A stretch of DNA of 64,000 nucleotides from Vesta saturnalis (GCA_036346205.1 JARFJB010001355.1:942501-1006500), one strand, 5' to 3'; positions 22,107-32,810 are shown, counted from the stretch's first letter. The notes: generated by a model not told the origin, from the letters alone. Translations and numbers: made by a program.

Positions 22107-23099
22107 TCAATATTTCGTCTCACTTGGTGTCCCCCTCTTTGGAGTCGCATCAGAGCCAATCTTGCATAGGTGGATAGCCAATTCTAGTCTAAATTGTGCT
22201 ATATGTTTAGTTTTCTTCTCCTTGCTGCACCTCCGGTACATAAGCCATGCATTGATAACCGCGATGTCAATTAGATGATAGAAGAGACGCATGTACCATT
22301 TTCGGAATTCCATTCTTATTTTATATCTGCCAATTATGTCCTCTACCAAATAGACATTTCCTGTGTGTTTATTTTATTGGGAAACAGAGGCTGGACAAGT
22401 TACCTCTATCATCTCTTGCTTTTACCTATCATATCCCATGACCGTCTTCATGAGTTTAGTGACAACAAACGACGAAATGAACATCACAGTTTTGTTAACT
22501 TTCCAATAGATATTATTTACTTGCGTTCCTTCGTAATTCGCAACAATTTTGCCAGCCTCTCCTCTTTTAAGTCTATTGCAGTCATTTTCTGGTGGTATTT
22601 TACAGCATTCTGTGCGATTACGCGAAACTGTCCCAAGCGAGTGAAGTCCTTGCTTTGCTAAATAATTAATAACAGGAACCAAAGTGCAGAAGTTATAAAA
22701 AAATATTTTATGATAACATTTTGGAGGTACTTCGCGAGTCACTTGCATTACACTTAAAACTTTGTCGAAATCGAATCGATAATTGGTCGCAATTTATGAA
22801 GTTTATCATTATTTCAAAGTTCTTCTGACTAATTGTGTTCATTCCAGTAATTTCTGCAGTTTGATATAGATCTTATAGTTAGTTTCGTTCGCAATTTGAT
22901 CCACTAGCGTATCATCGAGGAAGAATTTCAAGAATTGATATGGTGTATCCATATGGGCTAATTCCAGAGGTAGGTCTGTACAAATCGTAAAGTTGACGGT
23001 ACATTCCCAAGATGTCTTTTTCTCCATATCAAATTTGCTTTTGACTTTGAAACGTGCGAGTACGTTTGCTTTCCTTTCCTTCTTCTTCAATCTAATCAC
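22107..23099 (-). pseudogene. piggyBac-type transposase, internal deletion
   Basis: Three segments of a piggyBac (DDE_Tnp_1_7) transposase lie in order on the minus strand. 23099-22839 has the N-terminal region with TPYQFLKFFLDDTLVDQIAN. 22748-22422 has HKIFFYNFCTLVPVINYLA and GLHSLGTVSRNR, then VANYEGTQVNNIYWK. 22349-22107 has GRYKIRMEFRKWYMRLFYHL and INAWLMYRR, ending PSETKY. The central part, which would carry the first catalytic Asp residues, is missing between 22839 and 22748. The family makes TTAA-targeted cut-and-paste enzymes. No C-terminal cysteine-rich finger is seen before the stop. The 3' end faces the BIR-like fragment. Confidence 0.8.
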
Positions 23100-23104
23100 T
23101 ACTA

Positions 23105-24275
23105 GAAGAACTACAAAATCAAATAACTAGTCAGCATTCAAATCGTCTAAATTTACTTTCTTATTTTGGTCTTTACCGAACAACAGCGTCTACAATTAAA
23201 ATTTGTATTATCATGACACAATTTCAGCTTATTGGTGTGTAAAGTGAACCTAATCAGTACAATACGTATTTGTCATTGTAGGTACCTTTATGAGCAGTGA
23301 TTCAAATATGAATCCCTTAAGTTTGTTTATGTAGTAATAATAAATAAGGTGACATCCACGTCCAAATAATACTATACATACATATGCTCACTGCTGAATT
23401 ATTTGTGTCACCTTCGTTGAGAATACTTTATGTGTTTTGGTATGGATAAACAACACATACGGCATCCTTTGCCGATTGAATTCTAAGGTTAGAATCACAA
23501 CGTGTGCAAACTACATTATTAGTACAGAATATGCCTAATGAATGTATGGGACGTAGCGAATTTATGGCCTGTGTTGCTATAATACAGATTTATGCACGGA
23601 ATAGTCAGATTACACATATGCATCGTTGCGCAGCGTAGGATTAATCTCTTTACTTATCAAATTATCAAACCTCATTTCTCATTTAAGTAGAGTCTAGAAA
23701 TTAAAACAGCATTAAATGTTAAATTTGTACTTTAATATTATCTAAATTGTTACAACGTTAAGCTAAACATACAGGAAACGGCCAATATTGTAATTTATTG
23801 TATCAGTAGAATGGGGCCACCACGAACGGAATTCTCTCATAATTTTTATCACGTACAGTGAGTGGCAGTGAGATGGAAAGTGGGCAGGAGTGAGATGAGT
23901 GGAAGTGAGATGTAATTTAACTAGATGGCGTCATAATTAAAAGGCCACGCCCACTTCTATCTGATTGATCGTGCGCGCACATACCGCCCCAAGTTGAGGG
24001 CTGTGATTGGAGAGCTTAAGGGTAGACCATGCCGCCTGATTCCTGATTGGTGGCGGCCATGTTTGTTTTGTCGGCCATCTAGACGGCCATTTTGTCGGTT
24101 ATTTTTGTTTTGGCGGTCATTTTTTTAATTATTATGGCGGTAAATTTGATATAGTATTCTGATAAGGGGTCCCTCATACCATCTCATAAGACAACTATTG
24201 ACCTCCGGAACTTGTTTTCGGTTTTTCGCTCCTTATAGGGGACCATAGATTCCGCCTAGACTCCTCCTAGACCCC
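23105..24275. other. no gene; short GTGAGATG and GGCGGCCAT clusters
   Basis: AT-rich sequence. At 23857-23925 the motif GTGAGATG or AGTGAG recurs several times. At 24045-24140 the motif GGCGG(C/T)CAT recurs about five times with TTTTGT linkers. No ORF with family motifs. Confidence 0.45.
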
Positions 24276-24279
24276 GTTC

Positions 24280-24421
24280 TCTGATTAATCAATCAATCAA
24301 TCAAATCTTTCTCAATCACATCAATCGCAATCAAAATCAATCTCAATCATGTCAATCGCAATCAAATCAATTAATCAAATCAATCTCAATCAAATCAACC
24401 TCAACCAATCTCAATCAAATA
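24280..24421. repeat. (TCAATCAAA)n-like simple repeat
   Basis: A purine/pyrimidine-skewed run of CAATCAAATCAATCTCAAT-type units, imperfect, 140 bp. Confidence 0.85.
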
Positions 24422-24719
24422 CATAAACAGATTTTTAATTATAGTCCAATTTCAAATCACGATTCTTAAAGGTTTTCCACAAATTTTTAATGTAGAGTAA
24501 TTATTTTCTGGATTTTCCAGCTATGTAAATGCAATAACAACGTTTCAGTACCCCAATACCTCTAACGTGTGTGGATAAACCCACTAATTAGGTAGATAAA
24601 TAAAAGGTGAACAGAAAATTAAAATCGCGCATTCAGGTTTCATATAACTTGTCTAATTAGCTGGATATGTAAAACCGTAAAGGTTGTTTTAGTATTATAG
24701 AGATTTTCTGGAACGATAG

Positions 24720-25192
24720 TGTGCTATTTCACATCTGACCTTAAACAATAAATAATAAGTTTTCTAAAATACTGGTTTGATTTAAGTTACAGGTTGCAAA
24801 AGCCAACTTTCAATTAAAAAATTCTAGTTTGATTTAACTTATAGCTTGTAAAAACCAACTTTCCATTCAAAAATACTGATTTAAGTTATGGCTTGCAAAA
24901 AAATACTGGTTTTATTAGAGTTACATGTTGCAAACATCAACTTTCAATTTAAAAATATTGATTTGATGTAACTTACAGCTTGGAAAACCCAACGGTTTCA
25001 CACCTGACTTTAAACAATAAATAAATTTTCTAATTGTACTGGTTTGATTTAAGTTACAGCTTGCAAAAACCAACTTTCAATTCCAAAATATTGGCTTGAG
25101 CTAAGTGACAGCTCGCACTAACCAACTTTCATTTCAAATGGGTTGTTTTAAGTTACAGCATCAAAACCAACGTTCAATTAGAAAATGCTGGC
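24720..25192. repeat. minisatellite, unit about 52 bp
   Basis: About eight imperfect units of the form AATACTGGTTTGATTTAAG, TTACAGCTTGCAAAAACCAA, CTTTCAATTC. Two units are separated by a duplicated spacer containing TTTCACA(T/C)CTGACTTTAAAC near 24730 and 24995. It fills the space where the right piggyBac copy would have continued. Confidence 0.8.
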
Positions 25193-25266
25193 AGAAGCAA
25201 GAGAAGATAGAGGTAACTTGTCCAGCAACTGTTTTCCAATAAAATAAACACATAGGAAATGTAGAT

Positions 25267-25509
25267 TTGGTAGAGAACATAATTGGCAGATATAAAATAA
25301 GAATGGAATTCCGAAAATGGTACATGCGTCTCTTCTATCATCTAATTGACATCGCGGTTATCAATGCATGGCTTATGTACAGGAGGTGCAGCAAGGAGAA
25401 TAAAACTAAACATACAGCCGAATTTAGACTAGAATTGGCTATCCACCTATGCAAGATTGGCTCTAATGTGACTCTAAAGAGGGGAAGACCAAGTGAGACG
25501 AAATACTGA
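25267..25509 (+). pseudogene. piggyBac-type transposase C-terminal fragment (right arm)
   Basis: An 80-codon frame nearly identical to the C-terminal piece at 22107-22349, with about seven amino-acid differences. It contains GRYKIRMEFRKWYMRLFYHL, INAWLMYRRCSKE and the end PSETKY. It faces the opposite way and points at the right BIR-like copy. The N-terminal two thirds are absent: homology to the left copy stops at about 25196, where the minisatellite begins. Confidence 0.8.
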
Positions 25510-25534
25510 CATCAGTAGGTAAGCTTGGAGAGCT

Positions 25535-25720
25535 TTGGAACATCACATTCGCAAGGTCCCACATTCTCAAGGTGCCAATGTACCGCAGTTTCAAGGTTAC
25601 ACAATAGCAAGGGCATTCGTGTGCCCTACTTTTCCAAGGTCGCACATTCGCAAGGCTTTGCACTATCAAAGTCATTCACCTACTGAACCTACTGAAGGTC
25701 ACACAAGTGGAAGGTCACAT
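25535..25720. repeat. degenerate 16 bp tandem repeats (right arm)
   Basis: Inverted counterpart of the left-arm array. Here the units read TCNCATTCNCAAGGTC on the plus strand, for example TCGCACATTCGCAAGG. Indels relative to the left arm show that both arrays have changed since duplication. Confidence 0.65.
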
Positions 25721-25893
25721 AGGTATCCCACCTTTCCCAGGTCACCTCAAAAAAAATTACGATCGTCTGATAGCACACTCAGACTTTTTAACACTAACAC
25801 TAACAATAGAAAAAAAAATATTAATGCATTTATTTGCTTTACAAAACAAAGACAGCTGAATTTCTACAAATTTAATAAGTTTATTACAGTGAT

Positions 25894-26400
25894 TTAGTAA
25901 AAGTCCCTTTCCATTTCCGTTTCATTACACGTGGACGTGGTGCAAGCCCATCGTAGATGTTCCTGTAACGGATCTTAAGATGGCTGCCGTGGTTTATTCT
26001 AACTCTGCGCTTGAAGCATTCAACTGTGTCGTTGGAAGATGTGGAAATAAATCCTTCTGACGTGGATGCTACCCTAGTGGATTAAGAAATGTTCATCATC
26101 GGTACGTGATGGGTTATTGTAACCTCGGCCATCACCGTGACAGTCATATATACAAATCGTGGCGTATGTCTGTCTGTCTGTCTATTAGTCGACGGGGCCA
26201 GTCAGTCAGATCAGTCGGTCTGGTCAGTTACCAAACTACTTCCAACGATGTTTTTCTGGAACCACGTACTGAGAATGACCGATACACTAATGGTTATAGT
26301 TACTATTCCTGTCTCGATCACTAGCAAATATCATCTGAATCACCAACGCGGAAGAGTTCGTAAATTACACCCATCTCTTCGACAGCTTGCAGTATCATTT
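25894..26400 (-). pseudogene. BIR-like (IAP family) 3' exons, right-arm copy
   Basis: Inverted copy of the 3' half of the left-arm fragment. On the minus strand, near 26400-26335, it reads ILQAVEEMGVIYELFRVGD. Then 26045-25894 reads NDTVECFKRRVRINH, and after a one-base shift QPS-DPLQEHLRWACTTSTC to the stop at 25894-25896. DP-x2-EH-x2-W is closer to the BIR consensus than the left copy, while the second Cys of the zinc motif has become Arg here. The copies thus decayed independently from a common BIR-containing ancestor. An AATAAA lies just beyond the stop. Confidence 0.5.
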
Positions 26401-26426
26401 CTAAACGTATGATGGCGTGATTAATT

Positions 26427-28392
26427 TGTAAAGGGACGCCGTCAGACATCCCGATTTTTTATTATTTTTAATTAGTTCCCAAAGTTTATTAACAAGACGC
26501 CGTCCTTTATAAAATTTTCCGATCATGATTAATTATTTGCTAAGTAAAATACCAGTACTGATTCACAGAATTTAGTAAGATAACGTGACGCGCTAAATGC
26601 ACAGGTGCAAGACATTATAAAGATTCGTAGAAGTTCTAGTAAAAATTAAACAGATTTCATCACGTTACATATAATTGCACAATAATTAATCATGCATCCT
26701 CCCTCCAGACGTAAAATCCCAAAACGTTTAAAAGTTTGGATACGTCAGAGCATCTTCCACCAATCCGGGCTTACGGAAGCTCACCAAAAAGTTTAGTAAC
26801 CACCCTTGCGAATTATATATAAAAACGCGGCACGCGCTGCTGAGAGAAGCCTTTTGCTTGTTTAGTTTTCTTAGCTGTCTTCAAGCTTCTAAATCTTACA
26901 GAAGAATTCGAATCGAAACCGTGTGCTATAAATCGCGTTCGCGCCGACTACTACCTGTTGTAAACCAGCCGCCTGAAACCGCCGTCCGAGTAGAAACCGC
27001 GACTCCGCGACTTGATAGCATCACCGAAGTTAAAAGGTTAGAGTTGCAGAAATCTAACGTTGAAAGTACGTAAGTTGAAATACCTGGTTATAGGGATATG
27101 CAGGGTTGTAAGCCCGACGTACTCTTCTGTTACCAGACGTATTCTTCTAGTACTAGACATACACACCTACACAGTGGAGTTTGAAGGGTAGTTGCCCGAC
27201 ATTCCATTTGACAGAACGAGATCCTACTGTTTAGTATAACGGGTGGTTTGCCCAGATTACTGACAAAGGAGATCCACCTACACAAATTTACACAAACACC
27301 ACCACACAATACACCTCGACAAACGTACCATCGACCGCCAGATACCTGTAATTAAAACCTCGTCGGAAGATTGAGTAGAACACCTCGTTAACGCCGTAAA
27401 TCCAGTAATATAGAAACGTAACCGTAAACACGAGACGTGTCCGTCAGTATTAAACAACCACCTGTAAAGTAAACGAAATCACCACCGCCGCCACCGAAAG
27501 AACGTAAGTTGCACCTTTGACAAGCATTAAGATTGTTACCCGTACACCAGAGACTACCGGATAGTTTCTTGTGTTAAATAAACCAAATCGTGATTGTTAA
27601 ACGCGAAAGAAAGGATTTTACTTTAAAATAGAAAACGAAGGTTTTATATTTTAAAACACGGCCAACATAACAAAAGCTTTTAATTTTTATTTTGTTTAAA
27701 TAAAAACCGGTATAAGATAATTAATATCGTAAAAAGAAATATAAATTCCGCAGCTACCGTATAAACGCTATTTTCATAAGAAAAGCTTTCATTTATTTAA
27801 AAGGGCAAAATTGAATGTAAATGGGAATGAGTTTATTTTCGTAAGAAAAGCAGGTATAAAATTATACACTGATAACCGACCGCTTTAAAATATCGATTAA
27901 CCAATATAAATTGAAACAGTTCAAAGACGGAAACTAAAAGTCAAAACCCCAACCCTTCAATTAACGTCACATTACAGAAACTACAGAGGACCACCTGACT
28001 GCAGATCACCTGAGGAAGGAAGAGTGTTTACATCTGGCGCCTAAAGACCACCTGAAGAAGGAAGAGTTACAAATTTGCCTGTATCTATATCTTAAGTTAC
28101 ATAATATAGAAATATAAATAAATAGGGACTAAAGTATATGTATATATGAACCTTTGTAATCTATTTGTTCAACGTGTTAAGAGCCCGAATAACGAACCCC
28201 GATCCTTATTTTGCAAGTACAAAATTCCGACTGAGCTAGAAAAGGGAAAAGTAAGAATTATTAATTAGTAGTAGTAATTAAAGTAAACAGTTGAGCATTT
28301 ATGTTCGACACCCGAACATAGTAGAGTAAAACGAACAGAAGTGGAACAAAGTGAGGCATTACATTTGGCGCCGAACAAAGGGAGGCGTTACA
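26427..28392. mobile_element. LTR-like insertion, probable solo LTR, 1,966 bp
   Basis: It begins TGTAAAGGGACGCC and ends GGGAGGCGTTACA, a short inverted repeat with TG...CA ends. It is flanked by AATT on both sides (26423-26426 and 28393-28396). The left arm of the surrounding duplication lacks it, which gives an empty-site comparison. A TATA-like TATATATAAAAACGCGG lies near 26815. Tracts of the form ACAT(C/T)TGGCGCC, resembling an LTR end followed by a primer-binding site, occur at 28030-28041 and 28361-28372. No gag or pol is present. The superfamily is unknown; a 4 bp target duplication fits Gypsy better than Copia. Confidence 0.65.
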
Positions 28393-28616
28393 AATTAGTA
28401 CAACTAGGTTTATGACATTATTGCAGTCAACGTATAATGCCATAAGTCTAGTGTGTACCTGGTTGAGCTGCTCTTTCAAGAAATGTTTCCATAATCACGG
28501 CATCAGAATTCAGAATGAGTGGTACTATTGTGGCTAATTGTGAAGAAATAAAAGTGTAATAAGAACAGTAGTATAGAGTGAATACATACCGTGAACGTGA
28601 GATAGCCCCAACTTAC

Positions 28617-29462
28617 AACGTGATGAGTATAGAAGATCCGGTACCACCCAGAGATGATGATCAGGAACGCTGAGTTACTCTGGACACCCCTGTCTTCCGA
28701 CGCCAACGCGCTCATCACGTTGGAGATAGGCGGTAACATAGTGCGGTCAATAGTCATAGGAATGTGGGTCACTCAAAACCAGTGGTCGTCTAAGTCCTGT
28801 ACGTTCATGTCTTCATCGTCGTTCGCGTTATTTCCGTGATTCTGGACCTCCTGATCTTAGCAATTATTCTTAGGAAGTCTTTCAGCGTTATTGTCGTGTT
28901 CCTGTATGTTTAGGTTCCTATTGCTGTTGTATGCTATCGGCAAGTTCTTGAGCACTGTTATGTTATATGGTATCTGCAAGTGACTGAGCGCTGTACTCAA
29001 GTCGTTGTAGATTGTTTGTCAGAACATCGATTAAGTCCTTGACACCGCTGCTTTCTTCAACGATGACTTCATTGCCAAAGTCGACAGGTCTGTCTCGTAG
29101 GAGTCGTTGCTATCTCAGTGCGTCATTTTTGTAAGCGTCAGAATTGTAACTGTAGGTGGGGTCCATGACAACGTCAGAGTCGTAATTACCGTAGTTGAGG
29201 TATTCTTTACCATCACATGATGAACACATTCCCTCAACACCCGATGAAAAGTCAGTGTAGTCATCACTATCATCTTTGTTGTCGTCTGTAACAAAAGTTA
29301 TAGCATTATTCTCGTCCTCGTCATTAACAGTGATTGCATCTACCTGAAAAAAACTTAAGAAATGTAACAATAGTGGTAAAAAGTTAAGAAATATAAAACG
29401 TAATGGTTTTTACCTGGAACAATTGTTCGTTGTCAGACAAAGAAGAAGATGGTGAACTAGAT
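28617..29462 (-). pseudogene. acidic multi-exon gene remnant, upstream part of the right BIR-like copy
   Basis: On the minus strand an exon at 29462-29414 (SSSPSSSLSDNEQLFQ) is bounded by a TTAACTCAG acceptor and a GTAAAA donor. A 70 bp intron (29413-29344) ends in TTTTTTTCAG. The frame continues in phase (VDAITVNDEDENNAI, strongly acidic) to a TAG near 29110. It continues in the same frame as DFGNEVIVEESSGVKDLIDV, then shifts frame into the duplicated DEDMNVQDLDDHW and SGWYRIFY part, ending at a GTAAGT donor (28616-28611). Splice sites, acidic bias and orientation suggest one decayed gene whose 3' end is the BIR-like exon at 25894-26400. No family was recognised for this part. Confidence 0.4.
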
Positions 29463-29469
29463 CTGAGTT

Positions 29470-29955
29470 AATTTTTTATTGTAGCACTTTGTGGTAAAAG
29501 CTGTTGTACGAATGACTCCTATTGTTTTCGTTTAGCTAAATATAGTTCTTCAGAAATTTTAGTCTGTTGGGGAGGGGCTCCTCACCCTCCTATACATGTA
29601 CATAAGTGTGCGGGTAACCTTTATCTAGTGTCTGTCTCTATACGACAAGTGATAAAGTTCAAAGTGTTGTAAAGTGGTGTCGCATCATGTCTTCAAACAA
29701 TGGTTTTATGCTTAAATTATTTTTTGATGCTTAGAAAAAGGTTTCATATTTATGCCTTATTAATTGCACTAAGTTTCTTCCTGTACTTTCTTGCATATTT
29801 GCTTTGAGTTCTTTTTTGGACTAATTTGGAATAACTTCAAATGTTTTCTCTTGCATAGCTGCATTTAATTTATTTCTTAGACAACAATTTCATGTGTTTT
29901 TGCTTTCATTATATGTTTTTATGTCATTTGTATTTACACTAACAATATTAATCGA
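29470..29955. other. no gene recognised
   Basis: T-rich sequence between two opposing exon-like fragments. It contains a GGGGAGGGGCTCCTCACCCTCC patch near 29570 but no ORF or repeat that I can name. Confidence 0.4.
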
Positions 29956-29961
29956 TTTTAG

Positions 29962-30231
29962 ATTCAGTAAACCAAATTCCCGCTGGCGACAACGCAGAAA
30001 ATACTCCTTCACCTGCGAACAGAGGTAAAAAGCGCTTTAATCTATTTTGTAAAAGTTGTATTGATTTATGAAAATTTCTATCAGGTAAGTAATTTTGTTC
30101 TTTAAATTTCAGGTACGTCACGATCATGCGCGGCTTATGATCTTCCAGTAGCAGCGGGCGTACCTCGTGATGATAGACCTATCCTGAGGAGGTTGTGGGA
30201 AAGAAGGCCTTGGATCACGTACAGGATGTAA
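29962..30231 (+). pseudogene. two-exon coding fragment, unknown gene
   Basis: Exon 29962-30024 follows a TCGATTTTAG acceptor and precedes a GTAAAAAG donor. It reads NQIPAGDNAENTPSPANR. Exon 30113 onward follows TTTAAATTTCAG and reads in phase TSRSCAAYDLPVAAGVPRDD and RPILRRLWERRPWITYRM to a TAA at 30229-30231. The intron would be 88 bp. The joined reading looks protein-like, but I recognise no domain. Beyond the stop another frame stays open (KKALDHVQDVKELLYQGG) to 30461, so a frameshift is possible. It may be host or transposon debris. Confidence 0.35.
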
Positions 30232-30429
30232 AGGAGCTACTATACCAAGGTGGTGCTGAAGGAGGCCTGAAGGAGAGCGAGCATTATTTTGACCAAGGTG
30301 GCTGCGAAATGGTGTTGTGTTTTCTGCATGCACCACCTCCGGTGGACGACTTGGATGCTGTATTGTACCGCAACTATGAGCAGGAAGCCGTGGACGAAAT
30401 ACTGCTCACGCTACTGGTTGTATTGCTGA

Positions 30430-30960
30430 ATGGTCTCCAACCTGAGGAAGACATCTTCTAGTCCTGTAACGCAACCACTGATGGGGATAGATGGAACTAT
30501 TCTGGCAAGTGGGTGTGTTGTAGATGATCAGTTGTCTACATCTGCAACAGTCTCAGATTACGGGATAGTAAGGAACCCATCAGAAAGTTTTCAGAGCCCT
30601 GCTTGTACAATAGAATTCATGGAGGAGTGGTGGTGCAGTAGTTCTACGGTAGAAACAGAGGTAAGGGAACACATTTCTGAGACTGTTCTAACCCCTACTT
30701 GAACCGAAGAGTTCAATGAAGCGTGGACTTCTATGAACTCTTCGATATAAGTAGAGCTCATCAGAGAGTACCCTCAGTCCTGCATGTGCTGCGAATTTTA
30801 TAGATAGTGAATGGCCTATAAATGTCTGTCGTTATCTGTCCCGCATCGCCGGGGCAAGACTTAAATGCACAATCACCGGTGAGGGATGCAGTGGATAACG
30901 CAGTATCTTTTCCTCAGAGTGCATTGAACCCTGTATATGCTGAGGAGTTTCTGGAAAACA
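30430..30960 (+). repeat. decayed coding repeat, motif L-x-P-x-C-x3-F-x-E-x-W
   Basis: Related stretches near 30597, 30688, 30777 and 30922 translate, with stops and shifts, as SPACTIEFMEEWW, LTPT-TEEFNEAWT, LSPACAANFIDSEW and LNPVYAEEFLEN. They look like degenerate internal repeats of one protein. The 90-codon frame 30430-30702 covers the first two. No known repeat family was recognised. Confidence 0.4.
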
Positions 30961-31144
30961 GTTCGTTTTGATACTTTTTTTTCTAGCTCAAAGCGCATAG
31001 TAGGGTGAAGTACAATGCTGGACAGAATATGTGCTTCCAGCAACAGCCTATCCCGACCACTTTTTTTTACCTAGCCATAAATTAATCTACCCCTCAATCT
31101 GATATATCCATCATCCACTATCCTATGTATGGCGATATGTTACG

Positions 31145-31259
31145 TTGCGTTCTCGTTCGCAACGCTGGGTATTTCTCACTTTGTAACAGTTCAACTAAAT
31201 TAAATATTAAATGAAGTAAAGTTGTAACAGTTAATGGTCAAAAAGGTGTTACAAAGTGA
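31145..31259. repeat. two hairpins, GTTGCG/CGCAAC and TCACTTTGTAACA/TGTTACAAAGTGA
   Basis: A perfect 6 bp inverted repeat with an 8 base loop lies near 31145-31163. A perfect 13 bp inverted repeat pairs 31176-31188 with 31247-31259. They resemble ends of a small non-autonomous element or an LTR remnant. No coding sequence. Confidence 0.6.
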
Positions 31260-31569
31260 ATTATAACCCCCCCTCCCCCGCACCTTCAGAGATGCAGGCG
31301 ACTATGTGCATCGTACAGCTGACTACGCCTCAAAACCATACACCAAAGACCAATGTGGTGCAACCAAATACTTCTGGCACCAACAAAGCAGAACACAGAC
31401 AAGCTGCTGATTGCTTTGCGCAAGGGACATCAGTTTTGAACAACTCATAAAGCGTAATGCGGAACAATGCAACCAACCTATGCAAAAGTAAAGTACCAAA
31501 AGTGAAGATATTGTCCACTGCATGGTTGCACAATTAGCGTAAAAAAATTGTTATTAAAATTATTACATT

Positions 31570-31860
31570 TTTTTAATTTCAATTCTGTAGGCTGAAAGGT
31601 TGTGTGGTGTTCCACACCAGTTATTTTAAGTTAGCATCTAGATATCTATTAATCTCTGCCTGACATGAAGTTTTAAACGTCTGTTTGACATAGATTATTG
31701 TTCTTGTTTTCACAATGTTGCCCATTTTCGTAATGAACTTATTACAACATAGGTTACATAATTGTCCTAAAAGCAAATTATATTAAAATGATTTCATTTC
31801 TTTTAATTTCCATTTTGTAGGTTGGAAGGTCGTGTGGTGTTTCACAACACATATTTTTGC
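31570..31860 (+). repeat. direct repeat, two copies about 60 bp, 230 bp apart
   Basis: TTTTAATTTC(A/C)ATT(C/T)TGTAGG then (C/T)TG(A/G)AAGGT(T/C)GTGTGGTGTT occurs near 31575-31610 and 31804-31842. Both copies have a splice-acceptor-like TGTAG, so a duplicated small exon is possible. Confidence 0.5.
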
Positions 31861-31864
31861 ATAT

Positions 31865-32810
31865 AATTAGAGAATTATTCGGTCCACAGGCATATTCTGG
31901 TTAAATTGAAATCGCTTGTGAAATTCGGTTGAAATTGATTTGCAATATCTTTCCTCGTAGAATGGGCACTTTTCCCAATATCTGGCTCCAAAGGCGACCA
32001 AAACTAAAAATTGTCACTTTTTGGAAAAATGACCAATATTTGAAGTGCTGTATCTTGAGAAGTATTAAACTTACAGAGCTACGGTTGGACTTATTGTTAC
32101 AAATTTGAATTTAAAAACATAATTGAACGTTTTCACCTGAACTACCTCCTTAGGTTAATTAATTAAACAAAACAGAATGTTACGTACACACGATTAGGGA
32201 ATAAATTATATGGGAACTAATTGTAATATTTAACCAACTTACTAACATATTTAGAGCGAAATAACTGTTAGATTCAAAGTGAGAACTTATTACGATTTCA
32301 GAAAATGCTGTGAATGTGTAAGGATATCACATTAATAGTGATTATTTTAAAACGGGGTTACTTATTGAACATAAATATTTTAATTGAGCCTGAAACTCAC
32401 TTCCTTGAATTAAAATAATAGGACAATTCATTGATTTATATACATTTTTTTTAAAGATAAAATTGTAGGTTAACTTATCTAATCTTATCAATACGTTTTT
32501 GTTGCACTGGAAGTTTAACTTTTAGATTTCACAAAGAGATTTATTTACACTGAAGGAGTATATTTTAAACATTTAGTATTTAGTGGATCAGCCCCTACAT
32601 CTTAGTGTTAATCAGTTAAACATTTTTCGAAGACAGTCACTTCGTAAGCTTAGAAAGGATAAGGAAATATTAAGTTACGGTTTCTCGTATCTAACCTTGT
32701 TCACCTTGAATCCCCAGTGTGGATAATTTAGAAAGTCCCATAAGTATAAGTTCCTCTAAAAATGGTCTGTTTATTTTTGCAAAATAATTACCAGGGCATT
32801 TTCCTTTTTT
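31865..32810. other. no gene recognised
   Basis: AT-rich sequence with only short ORFs and no repeats noticed. Confidence 0.4.

Larger units (their letters stand above)
20650..28905. repeat. large inverted duplication (BIR-like gene plus piggyBac)
   Basis: The left arm, about 20650-22414, matches the inverted right arm, about 25196-28905. Matching blocks are 20650-21150 with 28405-28905, 21165-21510 with about 26100-26420, and 21510-22414 with 25196-26090. Identity by eye is about 85-90 percent. The right arm is longer because a 1,966 bp LTR-like insertion lies at 26427-28392. The spacer 22415-25195 holds the rest of a piggyBac transposase, simple repeats and a minisatellite. Whether this is one composite mobile unit or a genomic inverted duplication cannot be decided here. 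Confidence 0.8.

Noticed and set aside
24275..25192. Possible CRISPR-like array of regularly spaced repeats
   Set aside because: The units are contiguous and degenerate with no unique spacers. It is a minisatellite in a eukaryotic sequence.
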